This document shows, one piece after another, positions 1-5,715 of a stretch of DNA of 7,180 nt. This stretch comes from Nostoc sp. CHAB 5834. Lineage in GTDB: Bacteria; Cyanobacteriota; Cyanobacteriia; Cyanobacteriales; Nostocaceae. Numbering within the stretch: the first letter of the stretch is position 1; each line of letters starts with the position of its first letter. The notes under the pieces are model-generated. The model was not told the DNA's origin. It saw nothing but the letters and a program-made list of their open reading frames with translations, and ran no database searches. The stretch spans positions 1 through 7,180 of the forward strand of contig JAIVFU010000232.1 of the NCBI GenBank assembly GCA_020829485.1, in the 5' to 3' direction. The position numbers and the translations under genes were made by a program.

Positions 1-1
1 G

Positions 2-82
2 ATTGGTGGTATTCAAGCTAGAGGGGAAAAAGGAAACTACAGTACACAACGTATTAAATTTAGCTCTAACAGTTCTGGTTAA
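2..82 (+). CDS. Possible 3' end of a gene entering from the left edge (26 codons)
   Basis: From base 2 a reading frame stays open for 26 codons and stops at TAA 80-82. Its peptide ends in NYSTQRIKFSSNSSG, which is plausible as the polar tail of a protein, and the sequence becomes strongly AT-rich and stop-dense straight after it. No family can be recognised from so short a piece. Another frame is open somewhat longer, to about base 170, but its composition (F, Y, L, V from AT-rich codons) looks like non-coding DNA. The call rests only on the change of composition at the stop and is weak. Confidence 0.3.
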   Translation: MGGIQARGEKGNYSTQRIKFSSNSSG

Positions 83-336
83 CTTTTCGTTACATAGTTA
101 TGATTTTTCCTGCCGACTTACTTATTTCAACATAAGTTATTTTTATTTCTACAGAGTATAAAACCATCAAACATCTAGCTAAAAAGGTGGTAGTATTTTC
201 TGGAATCTATATTTGTGGATTTGTAGCTTTATAAAGATTGTAAATAGTACGATTCATCAAACCCTTCTCTTTATTAATAGGGGAACTTCAGTGTTATGGA
301 TGAAAAAAAAGAAACGCTTTTATATATCTTGTGTTT

Positions 337-439
337 TACAGCACTTCCGCCAGCTATGAGGTACATCCTCAAATCTGAAAGCTTTGATAGGAGAGGGCAA
401 GGAGAAAAACTGTATTGCATAATAGCCGGAAGCGCTGTA
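337..439. repeat. MITE-like palindromic element with 13-bp terminal inverted repeats
   Basis: The left end TACAGCACTTCCG (337-349) and the right end CGGAAGCGCTGTA (427-439) are inverted copies matching at 12 of 13 positions. The similarity continues weakly inwards (left GCTATGAGGTAC, right arm reading GCTATTATGCAATAC on the other strand). The unit is about 103 bp, carries no transposase, and begins and ends in TA. These are features of a non-autonomous miniature element or a decayed repeat. Both arms resemble, from memory, a motif dispersed in Nostoc-type genomes, but I cannot confirm copy number from one window. Confidence 0.5.
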
Positions 440-552
440 TAAGAACCGAAGATGAGTCAGGCAAAGGAATTATATTCAGTTCATTGTGAAATTGAAGCTT
501 AACCGCATGATGCAGTTAGGTAAGCCGAGCATCTACAAAATAGCAGACTAAT

Positions 553-587
553 ATACCGCTCCAATCAAGTATTGGTGTATCTTTTTT
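553..587 (+). terminator. Possible intrinsic terminator
   Basis: CCAAT (561-565) pairs with ATTGG (571-575) around a 5-nt loop. Outside an asymmetric bulge, ATAC (553-556) pairs with GTAT (577-580), and a run of six T follows at 582-587. The stem is short and AT-rich, so it would be a weak terminator. No gene of known identity ends just upstream; it could serve a small RNA or a transcript from the left. Confidence 0.35.
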
Positions 588-738
588 CGATTCATGCAAA
601 AAAGCCCCCCGTAACACATAAATTCTGTCAATAAACAAATTGATGATTTTTCTAAAATCTGCATAAATAGCTAAAAATCAGCAGATAAGACAGTTAAGGG
701 GAACCCTAATTTTGAGTCTTTAATTCGAGCAAAGCGAC

Positions 739-767
739 TTGACGCATTGAACGTAAATTCTCATATC
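739..767 (+). promoter_or_regulatory. Weak promoter candidate upstream of the oxidase-peroxidase operon
   Basis: TTGACG (739-744) is a good -35 match and is followed after 17 bp by CATATC (762-767), a poor -10 match. A better -10-like TATATT at 773-778 is badly spaced from any -35. If used, the promoter would give a leader of roughly 150 nt. This is pattern matching only; sigma preference cannot be judged. Confidence 0.25.
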
Positions 768-775
768 TTGGATAT

Positions 776-790
776 ATTTCAATATGAAAT
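776..790. promoter_or_regulatory. Small dyad, possible operator
   Basis: ATTTCA (776-781) and TGAAAT (785-790) form a 6-bp perfect inverted repeat separated by three bases, just downstream of the candidate promoter. Its position would suit a regulator site. Dyads this short arise by chance in AT-rich DNA, so support is weak. Confidence 0.2.
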
Positions 791-922
791 CAGGCTCAAA
801 ATTTATTCCAATAAACGTGTCTATTGTGTTATTCAGAATCAAAAAATGGAGGTAGATAACATCGTAGTTTTTCTCATAAAGACTGCTTTCATAGATTTCA
901 AGTTGTCAATCTAATAATCAAT

Positions 923-3523
923 ATGCCATTACCAAAATTAGCTAAATTCCTTAATCCATCAGGTGAACCTGTAATAGCACCAGGTGGTATTCAGGATACA
1001 TCATTCAATCGTGATGCCCTTTCCAGGTTTGTTTGCAATACCCTAGATGAAGCTTTAGCAGCCGTACCAGGTGGCTTTGACATTATTATAGTTGGATCGG
1101 GAATGTATGGCGCATATTTTGCAACCGATATATATAACAAAACAAAGAATTTTGGGTCTGGTCGTCCTCGCCCTAAAATTTTAGTTCTTCAAGAAGGCCC
1201 ATTTTTGATTCACGAACATTTCCAAAACCTACCTTTGGGATTAGGAGGACTTTATGAATTACCTCTTGCCAATCTTCTACCTGAAGGACAATATCGAATC
1301 ATTAACGTAAATGGTACATCAGAGGGACAAGGAGTTCCATTTGGACGCGATTTTGCCGGAAAATTCCGACCTCATCATCGTTGTGTTGGTGGGAAAGGTC
1401 TTTTTTGGGGTGGTTGGTCTCCTTCCTTGACTACTGCTGATTTGGTTCAATGGCCAAACTCAGTCTCTGCATTCTTGAAGAGCGAACAGGGCTATAATTT
1501 TATCACTCAAGAAATTGGCGCAGATTACGATATTGATCGGCGTGGCAAAGAAGAGGACTTTATCTATGGCGGACTTTACGAAGCTTTACTCAAACGCTCT
1601 CGTAAATTAACTCCATTCAACATCCCAGTAGATAGTTATTCAATTGATCGTGTGCTTCAACCACCGATCGCAGTCAAAGTTGAATCTGAATTATCCGGAT
1701 TGTTTAGTCCAGATAAATATAGCAGTCTACCTGGTCTTTTGAGTGCGATTCGGGAGGATGTAGGAAGGTCAAACAATAATGATCAAGATCGCTATCTATT
1801 TTTAGTACCAAACGTTACTGTCCTAAATTTAGAAACACAAGAGGGAGTTGTCCGAGGCATAAGAGTTGCTGTTAATGACCCAGTTGATGCAGGCGAGATA
1901 GTTCAAAACATTACAGTTCCTGAGCAAGGGATGGTAGTTTTAGCCGCTAATTGTGTTAATTCAACCCGCATAGCCAGAAACTCTTTCCCTCGCCCAGCGT
2001 TACTTACAAAAGAACGTATGGGAGCTAACCTGATGGTTCATATCCGAGGTAATTATCTTTGGAAGATACGCCGTACCCACCTCGAAAGTTTACCTATCTT
2101 AGAAGAAGAAGGATTGTTCAAAGATATCTTCAAAGATAAAGTTTTACAGCAGGCAGCTTTACAGATTGAGGGTACAGCAACAGATTTAAACTCCAATAAC
2201 CTCACTGGACGCTTTCACTTCCAATTTTACGCAGCACCCAATGCTGGCAATAACGCCGAGTACTCTCTTTATCAGATGATACCCGATCGCGATGACCTAC
2301 TTGAGAAAGCCCAACAACTAAAAGGTGAGCCAGATGCCGATGAATGGATCACCGTAGGGATAAGAACTTGTGGGGAAGATTTCGGCGACAAAGAAGCGCC
2401 AGTAGAATATAGCGGGGTACGTAGTGCCAACACTAGTTGGATGGATACCAGCCCCTCAGCTAAAGACCGTTTTGGCAACCCAGAAGGCTATGTTCAACTT
2501 GTGGAAACGGACGAGGTATTGAAACTTCGTAATGCACAGAGGGCAGCAGCTTTCCAATTCATTGCTCGGTTAGCCAATGTTACCGTTGAAGAAGCTGGCA
2601 AAAGACAGGGTGAACCTAACGCTAATCCCAATATCATACTTGTTGATGCTGTTGAAGACGGCTTAGGAACTACTTATCACGAGTGCGGTACTCTTTGGAT
2701 GGGGGAAAATCCAGAGACATCTGTAACTGATGTGCATGGACGCTTTCATCATGTTGCCAATGCTTATTGTGCCGATCAGTCCTTGTTCCCCACAGCAGGT
2801 TCAGCGAATCCTGTGCCGACAGGGTTAGCGCTGGCTCGTAAAGTAGCTTTAGGTATTACTGAGCGATATCAAGAAGAAAAGCCTTTTGAAGACAAAGATG
2901 GTGATTTTCAATCTCTCTTCAACGGTAATTTTCCTGGTGTATGGCGTTCTGTTGGGTCTGCTAACTTTACACCCTTACAGCCTTTAGGTCAGCCTCCTAT
3001 TATTGAAGCAGGAAAAGCTGGCGCAGATAGTGTTTTAGGCTTGCTCTATTATCAACCGAAGCAATTCAAAGATTTTGTTCTGCGTCTAGAGTGGAAAGCC
3101 TTTTCTATACGTGCGAACTCTGGAATATTTTTACGTATCCCAGATCCTACAGGAAAATCCCTTGACAACTCTTTCTATGAAGCTTGTACAGAAATTCAAA
3201 TCGATGAAACTGGGAAGAATTATCGAGATGATAGAAATCCTCAATCAATATTTGGGGGATTCCGTGAGAAGACAGGTGCAATTTATACTCTTGCTCCCGC
3301 AGCACAGGGTATGAGTAAGGTAATCCGTCCCAGATTTACAGCTGATGGGCCTTGGAATGTTTACGAGATTACTGTTCAAGGCGATTCGATTGTCGTAGTT
3401 CTTAATGGTGAGAAAGTATCTAACACTACTATTGCTGCACCAAAGCAGAGGGAAGGTTATATAGCCCTACAATGCCACACCGAAATTGTTCAGTTTCGCA
3501 ATATCCGCATTAAAGAATTGTAA
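923..3523 (+). CDS. GMC-family FAD oxidoreductase fused to a C-terminal DUF1080 (3-keto-glycoside hydrolase-like) domain
   Basis: An 866-aa two-domain enzyme. Residues about 50-650 form a GMC/pyranose-oxidase-like flavoprotein. It has the FAD dinucleotide motif VGSGMYG (57-63), an acidic residue after the second Rossmann strand (E91), the loop GGKGLFWGGW (156-165), and a C-terminal catalytic block with H586 (YHECGT) and N629 (SANPVPT), the usual GMC His/Asn pair. Residues about 660-866 match DUF1080 (PF06439): an LFNG-like opening, NSGIFLR (732-738), EIQID (757-761), TGAIY (784-788), WNVYEI (811-816), LNG (827-829) and the closing LQCH...FRNIRIKEL. Family knowledge: GMC enzymes oxidise alcohols or sugars, often with O2 to give H2O2; DUF1080 members hydrolyse 3-keto-glycosides. 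No signal peptide is evident, so cytoplasmic. ATG 923 is the first in-frame start after a stop at 857-859; it has no clear Shine-Dalgarno. It leads an operon with a peroxidase 19 bp downstream. The substrate is unknown; a GMC dehydrogenase using another acceptor remains possible. Confidence 0.9.
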   Translation: MPLPKLAKFLNPSGEPVIAPGGIQDTSFNRDALSRFVCNTLDEALAAVPGGFDIIIVGSGMYGAYFATDIYNKTKNFGSGRPRPKILVLQEGPFLIHEHFQNLPLGLGGLYELPLANLLPEGQYRIINVNGTSEGQGVPFGRDFAGKFRPHHRCVGGKGLFWGGWSPSLTTADLVQWPNSVSAFLKSEQGYNFITQEIGADYDIDRRGKEEDFIYGGLYEALLKRSRKLTPFNIPVDSYSIDRVLQPPIAVKVESELSGLFSPDKYSSLPGLLSAIREDVGRSNNNDQDRYLFLVPNVTVLNLETQEGVVRGIRVAVNDPVDAGEIVQNITVPEQGMVVLAANCVNSTRIARNSFPRPALLTKERMGANLMVHIRGNYLWKIRRTHLESLPILEEEGLFKDIFKDKVLQQAALQIEGTATDLNSNNLTGRFHFQFYAAPNAGNNAEYSLYQMIPDRDDLLEKAQQLKGEPDADEWITVGIRTCGEDFGDKEAPVEYSGVRSANTSWMDTSPSAKDRFGNPEGYVQLVETDEVLKLRNAQRAAAFQFIARLANVTVEEAGKRQGEPNANPNIILVDAVEDGLGTTYHECGTLWMGENPETSVTDVHGRFHHVANAYCADQSLFPTAGSANPVPTGLALARKVALGITERYQEEKPFEDKDGDFQSLFNGNFPGVWRSVGSANFTPLQPLGQPPIIEAGKAGADSVLGLLYYQPKQFKDFVLRLEWKAFSIRANSGIFLRIPDPTGKSLDNSFYEACTEIQIDETGKNYRDDRNPQSIFGGFREKTGAIYTLAPAAQGMSKVIRPRFTADGPWNVYEITVQGDSIVVVLNGEKVSNTTIAAPKQREGYIALQCHTEIVQFRNIRIKEL

Positions 3524-3528
3524 AACAC

Positions 3529-3533
3529 GGAGA
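3529..3533 (+). promoter_or_regulatory. Ribosome binding site of the DyP peroxidase gene
   Basis: GGAGA lies nine bases before ATG 3543, within the 19-bp gap after the oxidase stop. It supports ATG 3543 as the true start and translation from a shared mRNA. Confidence 0.6.
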
Positions 3534-3542
3534 ATATAAACT

Positions 3543-5123
3543 ATGCCATTAGATTTAACGACCAATTCAGGGCCAATTGATCAAGATAATCCCAAAATTG
3601 CAGATGTTCTCAAGGACTTACAAGGAAACATCCTTAACGGGCATGGACGAGATCATGCTGCCCATATTTTTATCGCCTTCGATAAACCCAATCAGATCGA
3701 AAACGTCAAAAAGTGGATTGCTAGATTAGACGTTACTTCAGCTAAAGCCCAATTGGATGGAACAGAACGCTATAAACGAGAGAAAGTTGATGCGGGTTTA
3801 TTTACCCATTTTGCTTTGAGTACTAGTGGTTATGCTCGTCTCGGCATCCCAGTAAACAAAATACCTACAGGAGCAAACCCACAAAAACGAACAGCTCCAT
3901 TTTACGCCAATACTTTTCAAGAAGGAATGAAAAATCGTGCCTCAGTTCTTCTTGATCCGCCTACGAGTAACTGGGAAAGTGGATTTCAAAACTCAATTGA
4001 TGCAGTTTTGCTCCTTGCTAACGATGATCCGGCGGAATTAATCGCTCAGGAAATTAAAATTCTTGAACAACTCAAAGATATCGCCACAGTCAGAACCATC
4101 GAGCGTGGGTTTACCTTACGACGCAAATTTGATACTGTCGATACGACTAACCCTAGTAATGAGTTCGGTGTAGTTGTCGAACACTTTGGTTATGCTGATG
4201 GTGTTAGTCAACCTATCTTTCTAAAAAAACAGTACGAACGAGAGAAAAGCCTAAAAGGAACTCGTTTCTGGGGACCAGATGCTCCTTTAAAGTTGGTTTT
4301 AATTCCCGACCCAAATGGCAAGACGGCAGACGTTAGTTTTGGCAGTTTCTTAGTTTTTCGCAAACTCGAACAGAATGTGCAAGGTTTCAAAACTGCTGAA
4401 GCTAAGTTAGGAGAAAGCTTAGGACTGCCAAGAGAATTAGCAGGAGCGATGGCGGTGGGACGTTACGAGGATGGTTCACCTATTGTCCTGCAACCTGGTG
4501 ACGGTGCTTGGGCGAACACAAACAAACCCGCTATCCCCAACGATTTCAATTATCAAGGTGATAAGTTGGGTTTGACTTGTCCTTTTCATGCCCATATCCG
4601 TAAAAGTAATCCCCGATTGGAATCTGTGAAAGCAGATGGTCCTTTCGCTAAGTCGAAGGAGGAAGAACTAGGACACAGAATTGCTCGACGTGGTATTACC
4701 TATGGAGGACCTCTCAGCAGTTCTGATAATTTAGATGATCTTCCCACCAATGGAGTTGGATTACTTTTCATGTGCTACCAATCAGATATCTGGGAGCAGT
4801 TTGAGTTTATTCAGCGTTTTTGGTGTAATAATCCCAACTTCCTTGAACCTGGTATTTCTGGTGGCACAAATCCAAACTATGATAAAACGGGATTAGACGC
4901 GGTTATCGGTCAAAAACTGGGTGAGCAAGCCGATCCAGTGATTAATGAAGCTCCTAAACCCCCAAAAAATTGGCCATCACAGTGGGGGAAATCTACAGTC
5001 AAGCCCGAAATTCCCGACGAAAATCAATTTGGTCAATTTGTCACTCTCAAAGGTGGGGAATATTTTTTCTCTCCTTCGATTAGTTTTTTAAAAAATCTCA
5101 GTGGTAGTTCACCAAGCAAATAA
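3543..5123 (+). CDS. DyP-type haem peroxidase
   Basis: A 526-aa dye-decolourising peroxidase that uses H2O2 to oxidise aromatic or other donors with a b-type haem. Diagnostic motifs are in order: DLQGNIL (25-31) at the start of the first ferredoxin-like domain; GYADG (216-220), the GxxDG motif with catalytic D219; FRKLEQ (272-277) with the likely distal R273; CPFHAHIRKSNPR (346-358) with the likely proximal haem ligand H351; RRGITYG (382-388); FEFIQRFW (420-427); and GGEYFFSPSIS (504-514) near the C-terminus. The length fits the longer DyP classes (C/D, now V), which include an Anabaena enzyme. There is no twin-arginine or Sec signal and no encapsulin-targeting tail that I can recognise, so cytoplasmic location is inferred. 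It follows the oxidase gene by 19 bp with its own ribosome binding site, implying co-transcription and use or detoxification of peroxide made by that enzyme. The physiological donor is unknown. Confidence 0.95.
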   Translation: MPLDLTTNSGPIDQDNPKIADVLKDLQGNILNGHGRDHAAHIFIAFDKPNQIENVKKWIARLDVTSAKAQLDGTERYKREKVDAGLFTHFALSTSGYARLGIPVNKIPTGANPQKRTAPFYANTFQEGMKNRASVLLDPPTSNWESGFQNSIDAVLLLANDDPAELIAQEIKILEQLKDIATVRTIERGFTLRRKFDTVDTTNPSNEFGVVVEHFGYADGVSQPIFLKKQYEREKSLKGTRFWGPDAPLKLVLIPDPNGKTADVSFGSFLVFRKLEQNVQGFKTAEAKLGESLGLPRELAGAMAVGRYEDGSPIVLQPGDGAWANTNKPAIPNDFNYQGDKLGLTCPFHAHIRKSNPRLESVKADGPFAKSKEEELGHRIARRGITYGGPLSSSDNLDDLPTNGVGLLFMCYQSDIWEQFEFIQRFWCNNPNFLEPGISGGTNPNYDKTGLDAVIGQKLGEQADPVINEAPKPPKNWPSQWGKSTVKPEIPDENQFGQFVTLKGGEYFFSPSISFLKNLSGSSPSK

Positions 5124-5137
5124 GGACTCTAAAAGTC

Positions 5138-5189
5138 GGGTAAAGGGGAAAGGCAAAAGGTGAAGGGTTTCTACTTTTTCCCTTTACCC
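5138..5189 (+). terminator. G/A-rich hairpin after the peroxidase gene (terminator or short repeat)
   Basis: GGGTAAAGGG (5138-5147) pairs perfectly with CCCTTTACCC (5180-5189). After a one-base bulge, AAAGG (5149-5153) continues the stem against TTTTT (5175-5179). The hairpin begins 14 bp after the stop codon of the operon, a natural place for a terminator, but no T tract follows. The left arm and loop are made of degenerate purine-rich units, like the short repeats scattered in filamentous cyanobacterial spacers, so it may be a repeat that also stops transcription. Confidence 0.5.
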
Positions 5190-5222
5190 CTTACTCGAAT
5201 AGCACTAAGAAAAGCTAAAAGC

Positions 5223-5387
5223 CTTACCAATCAAGCAGTTTGTAATTGTTTACATCATTTCGATGTGGTGATGTATGAAAAATTACTGAGAAAAATTAAG
5301 AAGGCGCTGGTTGCTGATGGAAGAGTGATAGTTTTTGACTTTATTCCTAATGCTGATAGTATTACGCCGCCTCTAAGCAGTAACTAA
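5223..5387 (+). pseudogene. Remnant of a SAM-dependent O-methyltransferase
   Basis: About 54 codons resemble the middle of the methyltransferase domain of dimerising O-methyltransferases. LTN and CLHHFD match the usual LTNFLHHFD segment, EKLLRKIKKAL the next helix, DGRVIVFDFIPNAD the following strand and loop, and ITPP the turn after it. A full enzyme is around 330-350 aa. Here the N-terminal half, including the SAM glycine motif, and the C-terminal end are missing, and the frame stops at 5385-5387. Within the match, extra residues (QAVCN) disturb the LTN-LHHF spacing. The frame could be opened by GTG 5160, but that codon lies inside the hairpin and the residues it adds do not look like protein, so a functional start is unlikely. 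It is read as a decayed fragment, perhaps left by a rearrangement. Confidence 0.65.
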
Positions 5388-5715
5388 TGCCTTTAATTCC
5401 TCAGTTCTTAATCTTGTCCCATAGGATGTAACAATCGGCATACTACGACGAGCGTAATCAACTGGTTGCAGACGTATTTGACGACCACGGCCAGGAATTT
5501 ATTAAGTTCCGAAATGGTAAAGAAATTCTAGTTGACACTGCTTATAAGTGGGGATGGGAGCGAGTCGCAGATTATGCGTCCCCGTTTTCAGTAAGTAATT
5601 CGTTGCTTGGCAGTATCAATGCAAGGGAATCTTGATATACACCTTCTGCATTAGTAGACAAGCACAGTCTAGCAGCAATCGCTTTAGCTGCACATATTCT
5701 GAGGCAGTGTGATTT
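5388..5715. other. Gene-poor gap with unassigned open fragments on both strands
   Basis: No complete gene is supported. On the plus strand, 5432-5635 is open for 67 codons after a stop, without an early ATG, and reads like protein in part (FDDHGQEFIKFRNGKEILVD, then KWGWERV). On the minus strand, the frame of the neighbouring gene stays open for 47 codons past its stop, down to 5572. A separate minus frame (5387-5510) contains a 22-codon ATG-started piece beginning MPIVTSYGTRLRTEELK. The fragments overlap each other, so not all are real. The best reading is eroded gene debris next to the methyltransferase remnant. Confidence 0.5.
5432..5635 (+). pseudogene. Unidentified protein-like fragment, 67 codons
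   Basis: This frame runs from just after TAA 5429-5431 to TGA 5633-5635. It has no ATG at its beginning and no ribosome binding site. The peptide is acidic and aromatic, with segments such as LVADVFDDHGQEF, KFRNGKEILVDTAYKW and GWERVADYA, which look more like folded protein than random translation. I do not recognise a family. Taken with the methyltransferase remnant just upstream, it may be the 3' end of another truncated gene. The alternative is a chance open frame opposite a minus-strand frame. Confidence 0.3.

Larger units (their letters stand above)
83..922. other. Long AT-rich intergenic region
   Basis: No convincing gene lies in these 840 bases. All frames are broken by frequent stops; the longest start-to-stop frame (296-442, 48 codons) overlaps a palindromic element and is not credible. 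The stretch holds the MITE-like element at 337-439, a hairpin followed by a T run at 553-587, a 6-bp inverted repeat (ATCTGC 657-662 with GCAGAT 681-686), and the candidate promoter and dyad at 739-790. An isolated strong Shine-Dalgarno-like GGAGGT sits at 848-853. The operon's 5' untranslated region must lie in the right half. Confidence 0.7.

Noticed and set aside
296..442. 48-codon frame starting ATG 296 with AGGGGA upstream
   Set aside because: Its 3' two thirds coincide with the palindromic element at 337-439 and the peptide has no protein-like character.
2272..2478. 68-codon minus-strand frame inside the oxidase gene
   Set aside because: Lies opposite a well-conserved coding region; Ser-rich shadow translation.
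3111..3314. 67-codon plus-strand frame inside the DUF1080 segment
   Set aside because: Out-of-frame shadow of a region with clear domain motifs in the main frame.
4208..4390. 60-codon minus-strand frame inside the peroxidase gene
   Set aside because: Antisense shadow of DyP coding sequence with no own ribosome binding site.
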